Of a DNA stretch of 64,000 bases, positions 33,101 through 45,100 are shown in pieces. Both the position numbers and the translations under genes were made by a program. Numbering within the stretch: position 1 is the first letter of the stretch; each line of letters starts with the position of its first letter. Origin of the DNA: Mytilus trossulus (lineage: Eukaryota > Mollusca > Bivalvia > Mytilida > Mytilidae); assembly GCF_036588685.1 (NCBI RefSeq), contig NC_086386.1, forward strand, positions 32,727,883-32,791,882, in the 5' to 3' direction. The notes under the pieces are model-generated. The model was not told the origin of the DNA, ran no database searches, and worked only from the letters and a program-made list of their open reading frames with translations.

Positions 33101-36100
33101 ATCTATAATGTTGTTTTCATTCACAAGAACATTGATATGAATATAAGAAGACTTAGCATTATTAGCAATGAGACCACCACAGACCATAGACATGGATGCA
33201 TGTATCTAGTCAATTTTCTACTACATTTCAAACTCAAAACACACCATATCCTTTACTAAAACTTTGTATCTGAGAATCAAAAAGAAGGAAAGGAAATTTA
33301 CCATTCTGTAGACTAGTTGGTTTCTGTGACGTCTCTGATATATGGGTTACTAAAGATGATGTGTTCTGTTTGGAACTAAAAAATAGAAAATATTTGTTAA
33401 ACCACTAGTTAGTTTCAACTAAATTTAACCTTGGCTTTAAGTAAAATAAAACTAGAATTGAACATTTTTCCAGAAAATTTATGAATATCTTTCTTCTCTA
33501 TACGATTTCTGTAATCAAACATATGCAAAACATTTATCTCATATATACCCTATACATCCAGATACCACGGAAATATATCAAAACTGAAAAAAAATCAGCT
33601 CGTCAATTAAAACACTTTGCAGTCTTTAAATATATCAACAAGACAAAACCATTCTAGTGTCAACCATATGAAATAATCTTGTCAGCTGTTTTTAGGTCAA
33701 TCAAATTCCTTATGTTAAAAGAATTTCCAGTCAGAACCAACCTTTATGTAGGAAAAATATACATACCAGTGATCCATTTGTTTATACATATTAAGGTTGA
33801 AAATCTGCATCAGTGTGGCTTTGGCTTGGTCAATCAGGAAAGGGTCAGGATCTAATATTACATCTGATCTAAAATGGACAATTGAAGAGATAGTGTTGTA
33901 CATCACACTCTGTGTCCTCACAATAAACAATGACACAACTGATTGTTTCTATTAAAATTATTCACAACTTCTCTTAGAATCAAAAAGAATTAGAGCTGAA
34001 CATCTGTTTTGAAAACTATACATGCATTATGTTGCCTCTGAATGTTTTTTTATTATTTTTGTTTTCCACTACTGTACATTCAGAAATTTGGGTGTGCATT
34101 TATTATTGCCATCTTATCATTTTAGGCATAAATGCTATTTAATTTTTGCAATATATGTATTGAGAAAAATCCTGTTTAAATTATATAAAAAAACTTCAAA
34201 ATGTGAGTTTGAATTATTGCTGTTAAAACCCTGTCGAACTTTTCGCAATAATAAAAACATCGCAATTACTTCTGATTTTAAAGTGTCTTATCAAATACCT
34301 ATCACCTCTGTTTTTTCAAATTTATATGGGGTTATTACGAGATGGAAAATTTTATAAAAGTGCTATGAAACTAATGTACAACAAATCTGTCAAATAATAG
34401 TAGTTGAGTTGTAAACTGTTTATAACATAATCTGCAGCATAGATAAAGTTTTTAACTCTTAATTATTACTAACCTTGTATGATAACCATTTGTTTCCAAC
34501 ATTGAACACAGGATGGTGTGCTTCTGTGAACAAAAATATTAACTTAATATATTAGTTAAGAAAATTCAGTCAGAGGAACAATAGAAAAATTATGTTTATT
34601 TTGGTCATATTTTTTAAAAAGAAAGTGTTCCCATTTTAAAGTCTATAAAATAAACACATAAAAATACAATGAAATGTTTATTCAATTTATTATAATGACA
34701 TTTTCAAAATCATGAAAAATACTTTTGATTTAACTATAGTTATTTCATATTATTTCAACTACTGTGGGTTCATTATTATTCGGTGGATATCAATTTGGTC
34801 AGTTTTGTGGATACAAGAGAACTTTAAATTTAAATGTTCAATAGAATATAAATTTCTATAAAGTTATATCCAGACTTTGGCAGAACCCTTAAATCACATA
34901 TCCACCAAAATGCAAGGTTTCAGCAATCAATGAAAATTGGTATCTGCGAAAAAATAAATCAATCCAAAATAAGTCATTTATTTTATATTCTTAATCTTGT
35001 ATAGACAACTTACATAAGCTACAAATAACCAGACCCATCTGGCTGAAACTGGTTCAGTGTAACCAAAAGGTTCTTCTTCAGGCAAATTGTAGAACTGCCT
35101 TGTGGGAAATATTTCCCTCCAAATGACTGTGGTCTGCACAGTTTCTCTACAGCAGACGGACATAATGTGTTGGTACTTCAGATAGAGGTAGATATCTAGT
35201 AAGTCATCGTGTGGCAAGTGGTTACATACTAAAGAGTCCTAAAACAACAAAAATTGAGATATTTATTTCCTATGTACATAATATGGTGCTGTATCATTAC
35301 TTTTTAGCCCAGATGAGCTACTGTAAATTCAGAAATTATTGTGTGCATTTATTATTGTGATTTTGTCATTTTAAAAGTTTAAATGCTATTCAAATTTTTT
35401 CCGATTTTGAGAAAAATCCTGTTTAATTTATATAAAATATTTCAAAATGCGAATTTAAATTATTGCCTCTACAACTCTGTCCCATTTTTCGCAATAATAA
35501 AAACCTCACAATAATTTCTGAATTTCAATACTTTTGTGAGAAATATTAAATAAAATTACACCCATCTCTTTAAATAATATTGTTTAAAATGTGAATCATT
35601 GGAAAATGATTAGAACTTTAACACATTCTATGTAGTACTAGTTGAACAATAATACAAATACAAAGGAGTATGTTCGATAAGGTCCTAAAATGGCCCCATT
35701 TTTTAGCGTAAATTTCAAACTCGGATTTATCGACCAATATCACGATAAATTATAGCTAATACATTGACTAGCTCGGATATAAACCATTTTGTTGAACATT
35801 TTACGTTTCTGCGCTTCATTATGACGTCACAAGTTGTACTCATGTTGATTTTACACGAAAAAATCAATGAAAATGGGAAAATTTCCATAGTTTATTGGAC
35901 AGGAAACATAGAGCGCATGCGTCGACAACAAAGATATTTTAAAATAATGTTTGTGAAGACATTTCACATGTCTTATTTGAATCTTAAGCTTGTCGACGCC
36001 TGCGCTCTATGTTTCCTGGTCCTTTATTTGGTTGAAATCTAGCTGATTTTGTCAAATTTCACCAAAATCCCTTATTTTGACCTTTTATGGATGTAAAAAT

Positions 36101-39100
36101 CAACGTGTTAGAGTTAAACTTTGCACAAAAACTGTTCTGTTTAACTTCCTAACATGTCTTAAAGGCAACTTAAAACATGTATTGTCTTGTAACTATGAAC
36201 TTTATAATTGGGGCCAAATATGGCCCTTACCGAACTTACTCCTTTAATATATGTTGATGAGTAATAAAACACACACAAGAGTAACACTAAAATCAATAAA
36301 TTTTAAGGATAAATAGATTAAGCACAAATATCGTGACACTCTTAGCAGAAAAAAAATGAAATCAATTAAAGCTTCTAAAAGGCAGCATGACTACTGAAAC
36401 TGAATATAGCCAAGAGGTAAACTGGACTGCAAATAAAACATAAGTTGCTTAAGTTTAAATGATTGTTGGGGTGTTAAAACCCAGCAGCACAAGAAGGCTA
36501 TACTGATGGAAATGATATGGATTATGTTGCTGACCATCTCTGACTGTTTTGTTTATAACAGTGTGTACTACTGTTGACTAGTAAATATATACCTTATAAA
36601 ACAAACAAGATCCTAGCACTGTATATGTTCTTCTACAGCCATAGTAACTTTCAGACTGAAAATAGAGAAAAACAGGATTATAATTAAAGATTATGATTAC
36701 ATATATATGGGTCATTAATGTAACAAATAGACACAAGCTTGATTTGTTCTTCTTCTTTTTTTCAAATGTGCCTTAAAAGAATTTAAGTAATCAATGAAAC
36801 TTGGTGCCACATGTGGAGCAGGATCTTCTAACCCTTCTAGAGCATCCGAGGTGACCCCCAGTTTTTGTTGAGTTTGTGTTGTTTATTCTTTAGTTTTCTA
36901 TGTTGTGTTTTGTGTACTATTGTTCGTCTATTGGTTTATTTCTTTTTTTAGCAATGGTGTTGTCTTTTATTTTTGACAATTGAGTTTAAATGTCACTCTG
37001 GTATCTTTACCCCAGTCTTTAGATGCAATATAAAGATTTCAATCAGATGTATGGCAAAGATTATTTTACATACCATTTCTTTACAATCTGGTGCCTCCCA
37101 TCCTGTCACTAATCGATCAATACTATCCTGAAATAAAATGTATACTATCATTAATAACACAAACATATCCATTTAATCATTATTTTTATAGGAAAATTTA
37201 AAAGTTTGTTCATATCACTATTCTTGAGAAAGCAATTATTATATATATTAAAGCGTGATCGAAAAAGTAAACAGATGATATATCTGTTAACCATCAAACA
37301 ACTCTAAAACCTAAAAGGTGCCATTATCTTAAAGTGTTTTATCTCCCTTGTTTGACATAAAAAAATATCTCTAAAACAACCCTACACCTGCATGACAAAA
37401 ACATCATTTTATGGTATATAAAAACTTTTTTGTCAGGAAATCATTCTTATCAAGAGTATTATGAAACTGTAAATTTGCATGGGGTTGTTAAAGTTTTTGA
37501 TTACAGGCAAAGATCAGTGGGGTCATCTCACAATCAGGGTCAAGATTAATTACTAAATGATTGTTTAATGATATTTAAATGAACAAGGAGGATTAGGTGC
37601 ATGTTATCTCTTCACATGTGTTTATATTAGCCAGGGGACACCATTTTAGTTTTCTCAAGAAAAAAGAAGATTTCGTGTTAGATATTTTGCAAATGAACTG
37701 GAATCCTTGGAGTATTTCCTTCTCACGTCATCAGTTTAAAAGAAAAATTTGGCTGACAAAAACATCATTTCAAGCAAAAACTTAATTAAATTTTGCACTC
37801 CAGCTAATTGATTGATTATATTTCTGATAATTTAGATTAAAACAATGTATCCCTTTTTTTCTTTTCCATAACCTGGTTCAAATCACCATTTTCTACATTT
37901 GAAAATGCTAGTACCAAGTCAGGAATATGACAGTTGTTGTCCATTCGTTTGATGTGTTTAATCATTTGATTTTGCCATTTCATTATGGACTTTCCCTTTT
38001 GAATTTCCTCGGAGTTCAGTATTTTTGTGATTTTACTTGTTAATACATTATCATACTTTTTATTTTGAAATACTTGTCTATAAATACATTGTTAAAACTA
38101 TACTTACATTAAACACAGAATCGAGATGAAGATATTGCACTGTGTTACTACAACTACTACACTGGTCAACATCAACAGACGACATGGACGTGTCCATCTG
38201 ATGAAGAACTGAGGTCAATAATGCTGATATACTTGGGTGATTGTCTTGATGAGAAAATGCTTCATGTAGGGAATTATATTGCACTCTTATAACACGGATC
38301 AAATTCTGAACAACTTTTGGCAGTAATAGGGGATGAATCCTGAAAATACAAATAACATTTACATGTAATGTATTAGAAGAAAAACAGCAATTAGCTTTGG
38401 TGACTTTGCTTTGTGGTTTCGACTGTTTGGTTTGTATCATTAATATTCATTATAATATTCTAAAATTCTAACTGTAATTATAGAATACCAGAAATGTCAA
38501 AAAAAGGATACAATAAGTATTTTAAGACATGGTACAGACATGACAGATAGATTTTTTTTTAATTTACTATTTTTCATTATTTTTTGTATTTATTTGTGGT
38601 CTGTCAGCTTGTGGTATAGCATGTAGATATAGGTACATTGTTTATCTTAATTTCATTACAGTGTAAAATACTGATAATTCAGAATTCTTTGTGAGCATTT
38701 ATCATGTTTATTATTGCAATTTACAAAAATGTGAGAAAAAAATTACTATCATACCTATCTTGTTGAAATATGACTATAAGAAGATTGTTTTCTTCTTTAT
38801 GGTAGGAGGCATTCATCAGTTTGTTGTTGTACATAAATGTGGATCTGAAATTACATAAAAAAACCACAAATTCATAACTTTTCTAGTGAGTAATAACAAC
38901 TTTATTCAAGACATTTTAATTCCCACTGAGTTCTGGGTTTACTGTGGATTCAATATCATTCGTGAAATACAAAGTTTACTGGGTACAGGTAAACCAAAAA
39001 TTCAAATTTTAAATGAGATACAAGATTTTTATAGCCTGGTATTGGTTTCCAAGAAATAAACGAATCCACAGTATTCTTGACACTTAAATGTTTAGCCTTT

Positions 39101-42100
39101 TTTTTTTTGACATACTATTAAATTTGGCTTTATTCACCACAATGTTTTGCTATTAAAATACAGAGTATTCTAGTTTAATATGATGCTATTTACAAAAAAT
39201 AAAGTTACTTTTTAAACACAAAACCTAATAGGCTAATACACACCTGTTTGTAGATGAAGGGGAAATCTCTGCTAATGAACTGTAGATAGTCACAAAAGCC
39301 CCTCGCATCCCTGTTAAACCACTACATTTTTCTGGAAACTGGAACAATAGATCTTCCTACAAATATAAAATGATATTATCATGATTATAATATATTAATA
39401 AATAGCACTCTTAAGAAGTTAATCTGTTAGCTTTTATTTTTTTCAAACTACGGTTCTGTGTGATAAGATATTTCTTTTATTAGGATCTTTTTCTAGTTGC
39501 ATTTATTTTATGTGTTAGCTGGAAATTGACAAAGGGTAGGTGGAATATAGTTTCTCTGTTTCACATAAGAATATTGACATTCTAAAAAAAAACATAAATT
39601 GACCTGTTGTATTTTTTAAATTTCACAAACATATAATGGAACAAGAACATGTGCATAGTACACGCATTGCCCCACTTGCACTATCATTTTTTAAGTTCAG
39701 AGGACTATGGAATTGGGGTCATATCATAGGGAACATGTAAAATAATTTTCAAGTTGATTAGACTTCAACTTCATCAAAAACTATCTTGAACAAAATCTTT
39801 AACCTGAGGTGGACAGACGGTCCACCCCAAAAGTGGCACTAAAACACCAACAATCAATTAATCAGAAGGACAGACGGACAGACAGGGGGACCATACAGAC
39901 ACACCAACCGAAAAACAGAATGCACCTCTACTATCATAGGTGGGGAAAAGAAATATGCAATCTGTCAAATGTGAAAGAATGATGGGAAATTTTGTTAGAT
40001 TTGAGTCTTGATATCCTTAAAAATCATAAGTTGCCCTGTTTCACAGTGATTTACTTTTCATTACTATTTGTCAAGAAAAGATATCATATAGTATATTGAC
40101 TTGTATTTCAATGAACTTACAAATTGCTATTTTATGATTTTATTTGTCACTTACAACATGATTAATAGAATTGAACTGAAATGAAAAAGTTAATACAAGT
40201 TTAAATGCATATCAACTGTATTGATGACACTATCCTGTTCAACACTCATCTTCATTTTAATTGATGGATTATTCTGTTACATGTCTTATCACATTTGGAG
40301 AAATAGTAGTCCAAATAATTATGACGTCTTGAAAGGTTATTATATATTTTTGCTTTGACACCTTACATCGACTATCACTAATATAAGACGTCAAAGCAAA
40401 ACATTAAAATAGCCTCTCAGGACGTCATAATTATTTGGACTAGAGAAATGGCTGTGAACAACAACAGGGACATGATGAGGGTAGGAGAGTACATGTATCA
40501 ATGTTATATAATCCACTCCCTCAACAGACCGTGGCAGACCTTCATGGATAGTCAAGGTCATTTAAAAAAACATTGTTGTCAGTCTCAACTTGAAACTCAA
40601 ATTTCCTTATGAATCCAAATGTGTCATGAATGTCATGAATGTAGAGAATGAATATTATAACTTGTAATGTTTTTTTTATGCTGAATCTTAATGACCTTTA
40701 GATAAGCTGCTTTAATTTGTTCATTATTCTAAACTTGCTGGATGATTGCAAAATTAATTAATTTTAATTGGAAACAGCTTATAGGTAAATTTTTCATGTC
40801 AGCAGGTCACAGAATACTGTACATGATTTTTGTTGAAACCATCTAAATTGATTTTAAAAACTATATGGGAAATTCAAACTGATGTGTAATGCCAAGAAAC
40901 ACAGCTGATAAAATGACATTACTTGATTAATGTTATAATGAGTGAAATAAATCATAAAAAAAAAGTCTTCAAACATTATGATGTATCAATTTATTGCAGA
41001 AGTATTTTTCTTCAAAGATATCAGTTTTAGTTATTTTGTGAACATATTGTTTGATACCCCTACAAACAAATTATCTAAAAACATTAGTATGTGTTGGTTT
41101 GTCTGATAATTTTCTCGAGTAAGTATTTAATTGTGAGGCATTCAGATGGTATATTATCATCTTTAAACCACTATGTACAGTACAAACTAGACAATTAATA
41201 AAATATATAACTAAAAAAAATCTTTTTTCTCTCCTGGCATATGTACAATTTGGAAATTAATATGGCGTTCATTATCACTGAACTAGAATGTATTTGTTTA
41301 GGGGCCAGCTGAAGGATGCCTCCGGGTGTGGGAATTTCTCGCTACATTGAAGACCTGTTGGTGACCTTCTGCTGTTGTTTTTTTATGGTCGGGTTGTTGG
41401 CTCTTTGACACATTCCCCATTTCCATTCTCAATTTTAAATTTTAATGTTTATAAAACAAAATGAACACAGCATCACTTACAATACAATTTTCAAGTCACA
41501 ATCTATAAAGCCTTTAAACTTACATCTTTATTGTTATTTTCTGAGTTCAATTTTTCCAGATCCACATACATGACAGCATGCAAGTTCTCTGCCCTTTGTT
41601 TTCCAAGAGTTATGTCCTCTTGTTTAGGCAGCAACTGTACTATCCCAGAATCCTTTGTAATGGTCTTTTTTAAAACTTGATGATGATTGTGTTTTGAAGA
41701 CTTCTTAGAAACTTGTTGTACAACAAAAGACGCCTAAAAATGTAACATAAATTTATATCAAATGTATATATAATGATGTTGCATAAGAAATATTATGCAC
41801 ATGGCACAACTTTGAAATGGTTGGCATGGATGGGCATATTGTTGTTTTTTTAATTTCACTTTATTACTTATGTTTTTTGTATAGCCTTGCATTTTACCTT
41901 AATTTTGCTGAGTCTTGTACAAATCATATTCAATTTTGTAGACAATATCATGAATGTATAATCATTCTTTATTCAATAATACTTTTGAGAAAAAATGTAA
42001 TAAAAGAGTTTCAATATTGCTGACACTTCACTTTCGCAATGATGGTAGACAAAAATAGTGTCAAATGTTTAAAAAAAAAATTGACCTTTTTAAGTAGACA

Positions 42101-45100
42101 TTACACACATTTGAGTACAAAACAAACATGCATAATAGTATACAGTTACAGTAAATAATGTATTTCTTCAAGATACATGTATAAATGATTGTAGACACAC
42201 TTGGTGACATATAATTAGTGAGTTATGTGAGTCCATTTCTTACTCTAGCCTTATTCATTAATGATATATTTAGTACTTGTAAAATCTGGAATTATAATGT
42301 TTCAAATAATTTGTCCTATGTACATAATCTTATGTATGAATTTTGTATTATTTTCTTTTTTTTTCTTTTTTTTATCTTTCAAAATTTCCACTGCCATGAC
42401 TGCATATTCAGAGTACAAAAACCTTTACTTTTAAACTAGCAATTTTATTTTGATTAGTAGTTTAATTGCCAAAAGGTTAACTTGCTCTCATTAAGGGCCA
42501 ACATTTTTATCTTTTTTTAACACATTGAATCCATGCCAAGGTTAACTATTAGTCCATTTTCTGTTTTTATCTTCTATTCTCTAGTGTTTTGTGTGGTTTG
42601 TTTTTCCTTTTAATTTCAGTGTTTATGAAAGGTCCATTATTTTTATGCTTCTATCATATGCATGTATTGGCAGTAGTGTGGACAACCAAAGAATTCATAT
42701 TTACATGCTATTGTTGTTTTTCTTATTTTTTGGGTTATACATTTTTTGGGTTAATGTTGATTTTGATTTGTCAATGTGATGAACTGTTCAAGTATTACTT
42801 TTTCAGTTCAGGAACCTTTAACATGTTTAAAGACACTTTTTCAAATGCAATTATGCAGGTGATTTTAGTCCAGAATAAATTGGCTTTATATATCACATAT
42901 CTAATAAGCAATAACAACACTATTATTGATAGATGGATAAACGCCACTTTTAAGCTCAGAATTTGGGCTCTTGTGTAGCGGCCAGTTTTAATTGGTGGAG
43001 GAAGCTGGAATGCCTGGAAAAAAAATGACCTTCGATAGGAAAACTGCCAATTCTAGTCAATTAAGACTGTAGTCAAGTGCACCCTCACAATCTGGGTTCG
43101 AAACTCACAACCTCAGTGTTGTCTGACTAGTGATTAAAGTAGTAACTACTTAGACCACTCAGCCACTGAGGCCTCCTGACAATCCTAATAAGGCTTATCT
43201 TAAACAAAACATGTAGCATGACCTCAAAGTTCAAAATAATTTCTAATTTAAGAGATAATATATCCTTCAACTTGATACTAGGAGAAGTGTGGATAGTTTT
43301 GTCTTTATATCATTTTATATTGTTCTTCCTGTTTTGTGAATAGAAATTTATCTTCAAAGATAATACTATCAACTTCATTTTTTTTATATTATATTTTTTT
43401 TTTTTTTTCAAATATAATTGACAACTTTTGACCTATATCATCCCCATGTGTATCCTTTAGAATATGCATGAAACATCATAGTTAGTATATAAAATTAGAA
43501 ACTCAATCAATCCCTCTCAATTTCTGTAATAACTTCAGTTTTAAAAAACAGCATTCATTCACCTACATATCTTTTTTTAATATAGACAAACATACTCTTG
43601 TCATATTCCTGTATTGAAGTAGTGTCAAAATATTTGAAACTGTGTTAAAAAATCAACAAAAGTAACAATGAGAATAAAGTAAAATCTTCTGTAAGGCTTA
43701 TAGTTAAATACACCAAGGGGTAAAATATCTAGCCTCAGGTTTAGTTAAATAAGCCGATTTAAAATAAGACTCTAAATTATTTATCACAATATTTTTTCAT
43801 CTTAAGACTTAATGAGAAAAAGAAATGAAAAATACCTTGGTGTTTGTTTTTATGAGGTACGAGTGGTTATTAATTCAAATTGAAAAAAAACTTGTGAAAA
43901 TAAACTGAAGAAATCTAATTAAAATTTAAATTTCTTGATGTTTTGATAGTTTGGGTCAGTGTGTGGCCACTTATCTTTATTAAGTTTATAGTATATTTGT
44001 TCAATGTTAACCAAAACAAGTACTGGAATAAACTAGGTAAAGAATTGAAAACAAGATTGTTTTGATATGAATAACAGATAGAGTAATTATTTTACTATTA
44101 AATTCCAAAAATTCTGAGCTCGTTCTGTTTTATAGTCAATCAAATATAGACTTTCAATTCAAAGGCTGTGTTGCAATTTTCTTTATTACAAATTTGAGGT
44201 AACTCCACATATAACTAGAAAGATGACCTTTTCAAATGTCACAGATAGTCCACCCCTGATTCAAACAGACTTGTTTTTCTTACAATGATCTGATTCTATT
44301 TATAGATATTTTTACACTGGCCTGGGCGTATTGCATTTCCGCTAATTTTTCAATGTTACAATACTATTTCATTTAGGACAAAGTACAATGTACTCCTTAA
44401 TCATTAATTATTTTTCTCGAAAAAAGTAATAATTGATTTTTTCTAGGAATCGTTATTTACTGTTTGCTCGGAAAATTAATGTATTTATTTTCATAAACGT
44501 AGACTTTTTTTGCGGAAACATCATTTATTTTCCCAGAAAAGTAAAACCCAGACTTTACTCAATAAATAATAACATGTTAGAGGTTTTTGAACAGTAGCAT
44601 TATCTAATCTTAATGGTACTTTTGTTCTTCAAACAATCAGTGGCAAAGAGTCAACTTTTCATTTTTCCATGAGACAATGTACATGTAATGTTATTCTATA
44701 CTATCAACACCCCAGTTGTTCAACTGAACATTCTGAACATAAAAAGCTTTAAAAAAGGTTTAAACAGAAAAAAATATTTACTCAAGGACTAAAGCACAGA
44801 TCTCTAAACATAAACAAATACCCAACATTAGGTAATCTTTTTCATCATATTACATATATTATGTTTTTACACAGTTAGAGACTTAGATGGCTTGCAGTAA
44901 ATAACTTTACTTTGTTACATCAGACACATAACAATAAAATAGTCTGGGGTCCAAAACAAAATATGTGTGTTTGGAATTCCATCCTAATTAAGATAAAAGG
45001 TTGGTCACATCATGCACATGTTGACTGTAGGTTGGTAAAATGTTTGTCATTGATCAAAGTGGCAATTATCTACATACATGTGTACATGCAAACTTTTGAT

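Noticed and set aside
42589-42978. 129-codon hydrophobic plus-strand ORF
   Set aside because: T-rich intronic DNA yields Phe/Leu-rich frames; no start context, domain or splice support.
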